This document shows positions 46,219 through 46,451 of a stretch of DNA of 46,451 bases, in pieces. The translations under genes were made by a program, and so were the position numbers. The first letter of the stretch is position 1. The number at the start of each line of letters is the position of its first letter. The notes beneath the pieces were generated by a model. It saw only the letters and a list, made by a program, of their open reading frames with translations. It was not told the origin of the DNA and did not search any database. This stretch comes from Schoenoplectus triqueter. Its lineage: Eukaryota > Streptophyta > Magnoliopsida > Poales > Cyperaceae. Location: positions 1 through 46,451 of the forward strand of contig CAXKVV010001643.1 in assembly GCA_964058805.1 (NCBI GenBank). Direction: 5' to 3'.

Positions 46219-46451
46219 GATAATAGTATAACTATACCATAATACCAAGTTATCAACTCAGAAGAAGAGTATGGATTTGCATTAAAAGATTAACTAATTT
46301 GTCTCCATTTTTAAGAAGTGCAAACTGTATATACTAAAATGAAATTTGCAAATTGCATTTCTAATAAACAGAGATTGACCCCCTGTACTGGAACTACGTG
46401 TGCAATAAGAAGCAGAACTGAATACCCATGATAGTCTCTTGAATCAATCCT

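Overview
The window looks like flowering-plant nuclear DNA, probably from a non-grass angiosperm. It has AT-rich intergenic sequence, genes with many short exons and canonical GT-AG introns, an exact-looking miR160 target site, and plant-type LTR retrotransposons, hAT MITEs and a Mutator-like foldback. Only two host protein-coding genes can be supported, both on the minus strand and both rebuilt here exon by exon. The rest is mobile-element sequence or unassigned AT-rich DNA.

Gene 1 (about 6.2-10.55 kb, minus) is a complete clade C auxin response factor of the ARF10/ARF16 type. It has four coding exons giving 649 residues: B3 DNA-binding domain, ARF domain, a middle region carrying the miR160 site, and a C-terminal PB1 domain. 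A 5' UTR intron, a TATA-like box and a CT/GA-rich leader can be proposed upstream. Gene 2 (30.67-44.08 kb, minus) is a plant synaptotagmin (extended-synaptotagmin type, SYT2/SYT3-like) that tethers the ER to the plasma membrane. Eleven exons give 501 residues covering the SMP, C2A and C2B domains with an authentic stop. The exon for the N-terminal membrane anchor was not found and probably lies beyond the right edge.

The introns of gene 2 are full of transposons. One intron of 7769 bp holds two LTR retrotransposons, both in antisense orientation: a 5.09-kb Copia element (146-bp LTRs, TSD AAAAT, gag-pol broken by nonsense codons and one frameshift) and an older 2.44-kb non-autonomous element (TSD TCCAT, PBS, PPT, no pol, a 24-bp coding-like tandem array). 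Without them the intron would be about 228 bp. A further intron holds a probable 1.4-kb solo LTR, and others hold hairpins and short tandem duplications.

The region from 11 to 30 kb is a transposon deposit. It holds a 1.4-kb Mutator-like foldback with 10-bp TSD at 11.5-12.9 kb, four hAT-type elements with 8-bp TSDs (a fifth lies at 45.8 kb), a nested block at 19.1-21.45 kb (a long-TIR element interrupted by a hAT element and a solo LTR), a second solo LTR of the same family at 24.9 kb, a G-rich hAT element with strong G-quadruplex potential at 23.8 kb, and several hairpins and decayed copies. The region from 1 to 6 kb is AT-rich, with no gene I can support. I found no RNA gene, CRISPR array or clearly new molecular system. 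The most distinctive signals are the architecture of the synaptotagmin intron, the 8-residue repeat array in the non-autonomous LTR element, the foldback with a third internal terminus, and the nested element with clean target duplications.
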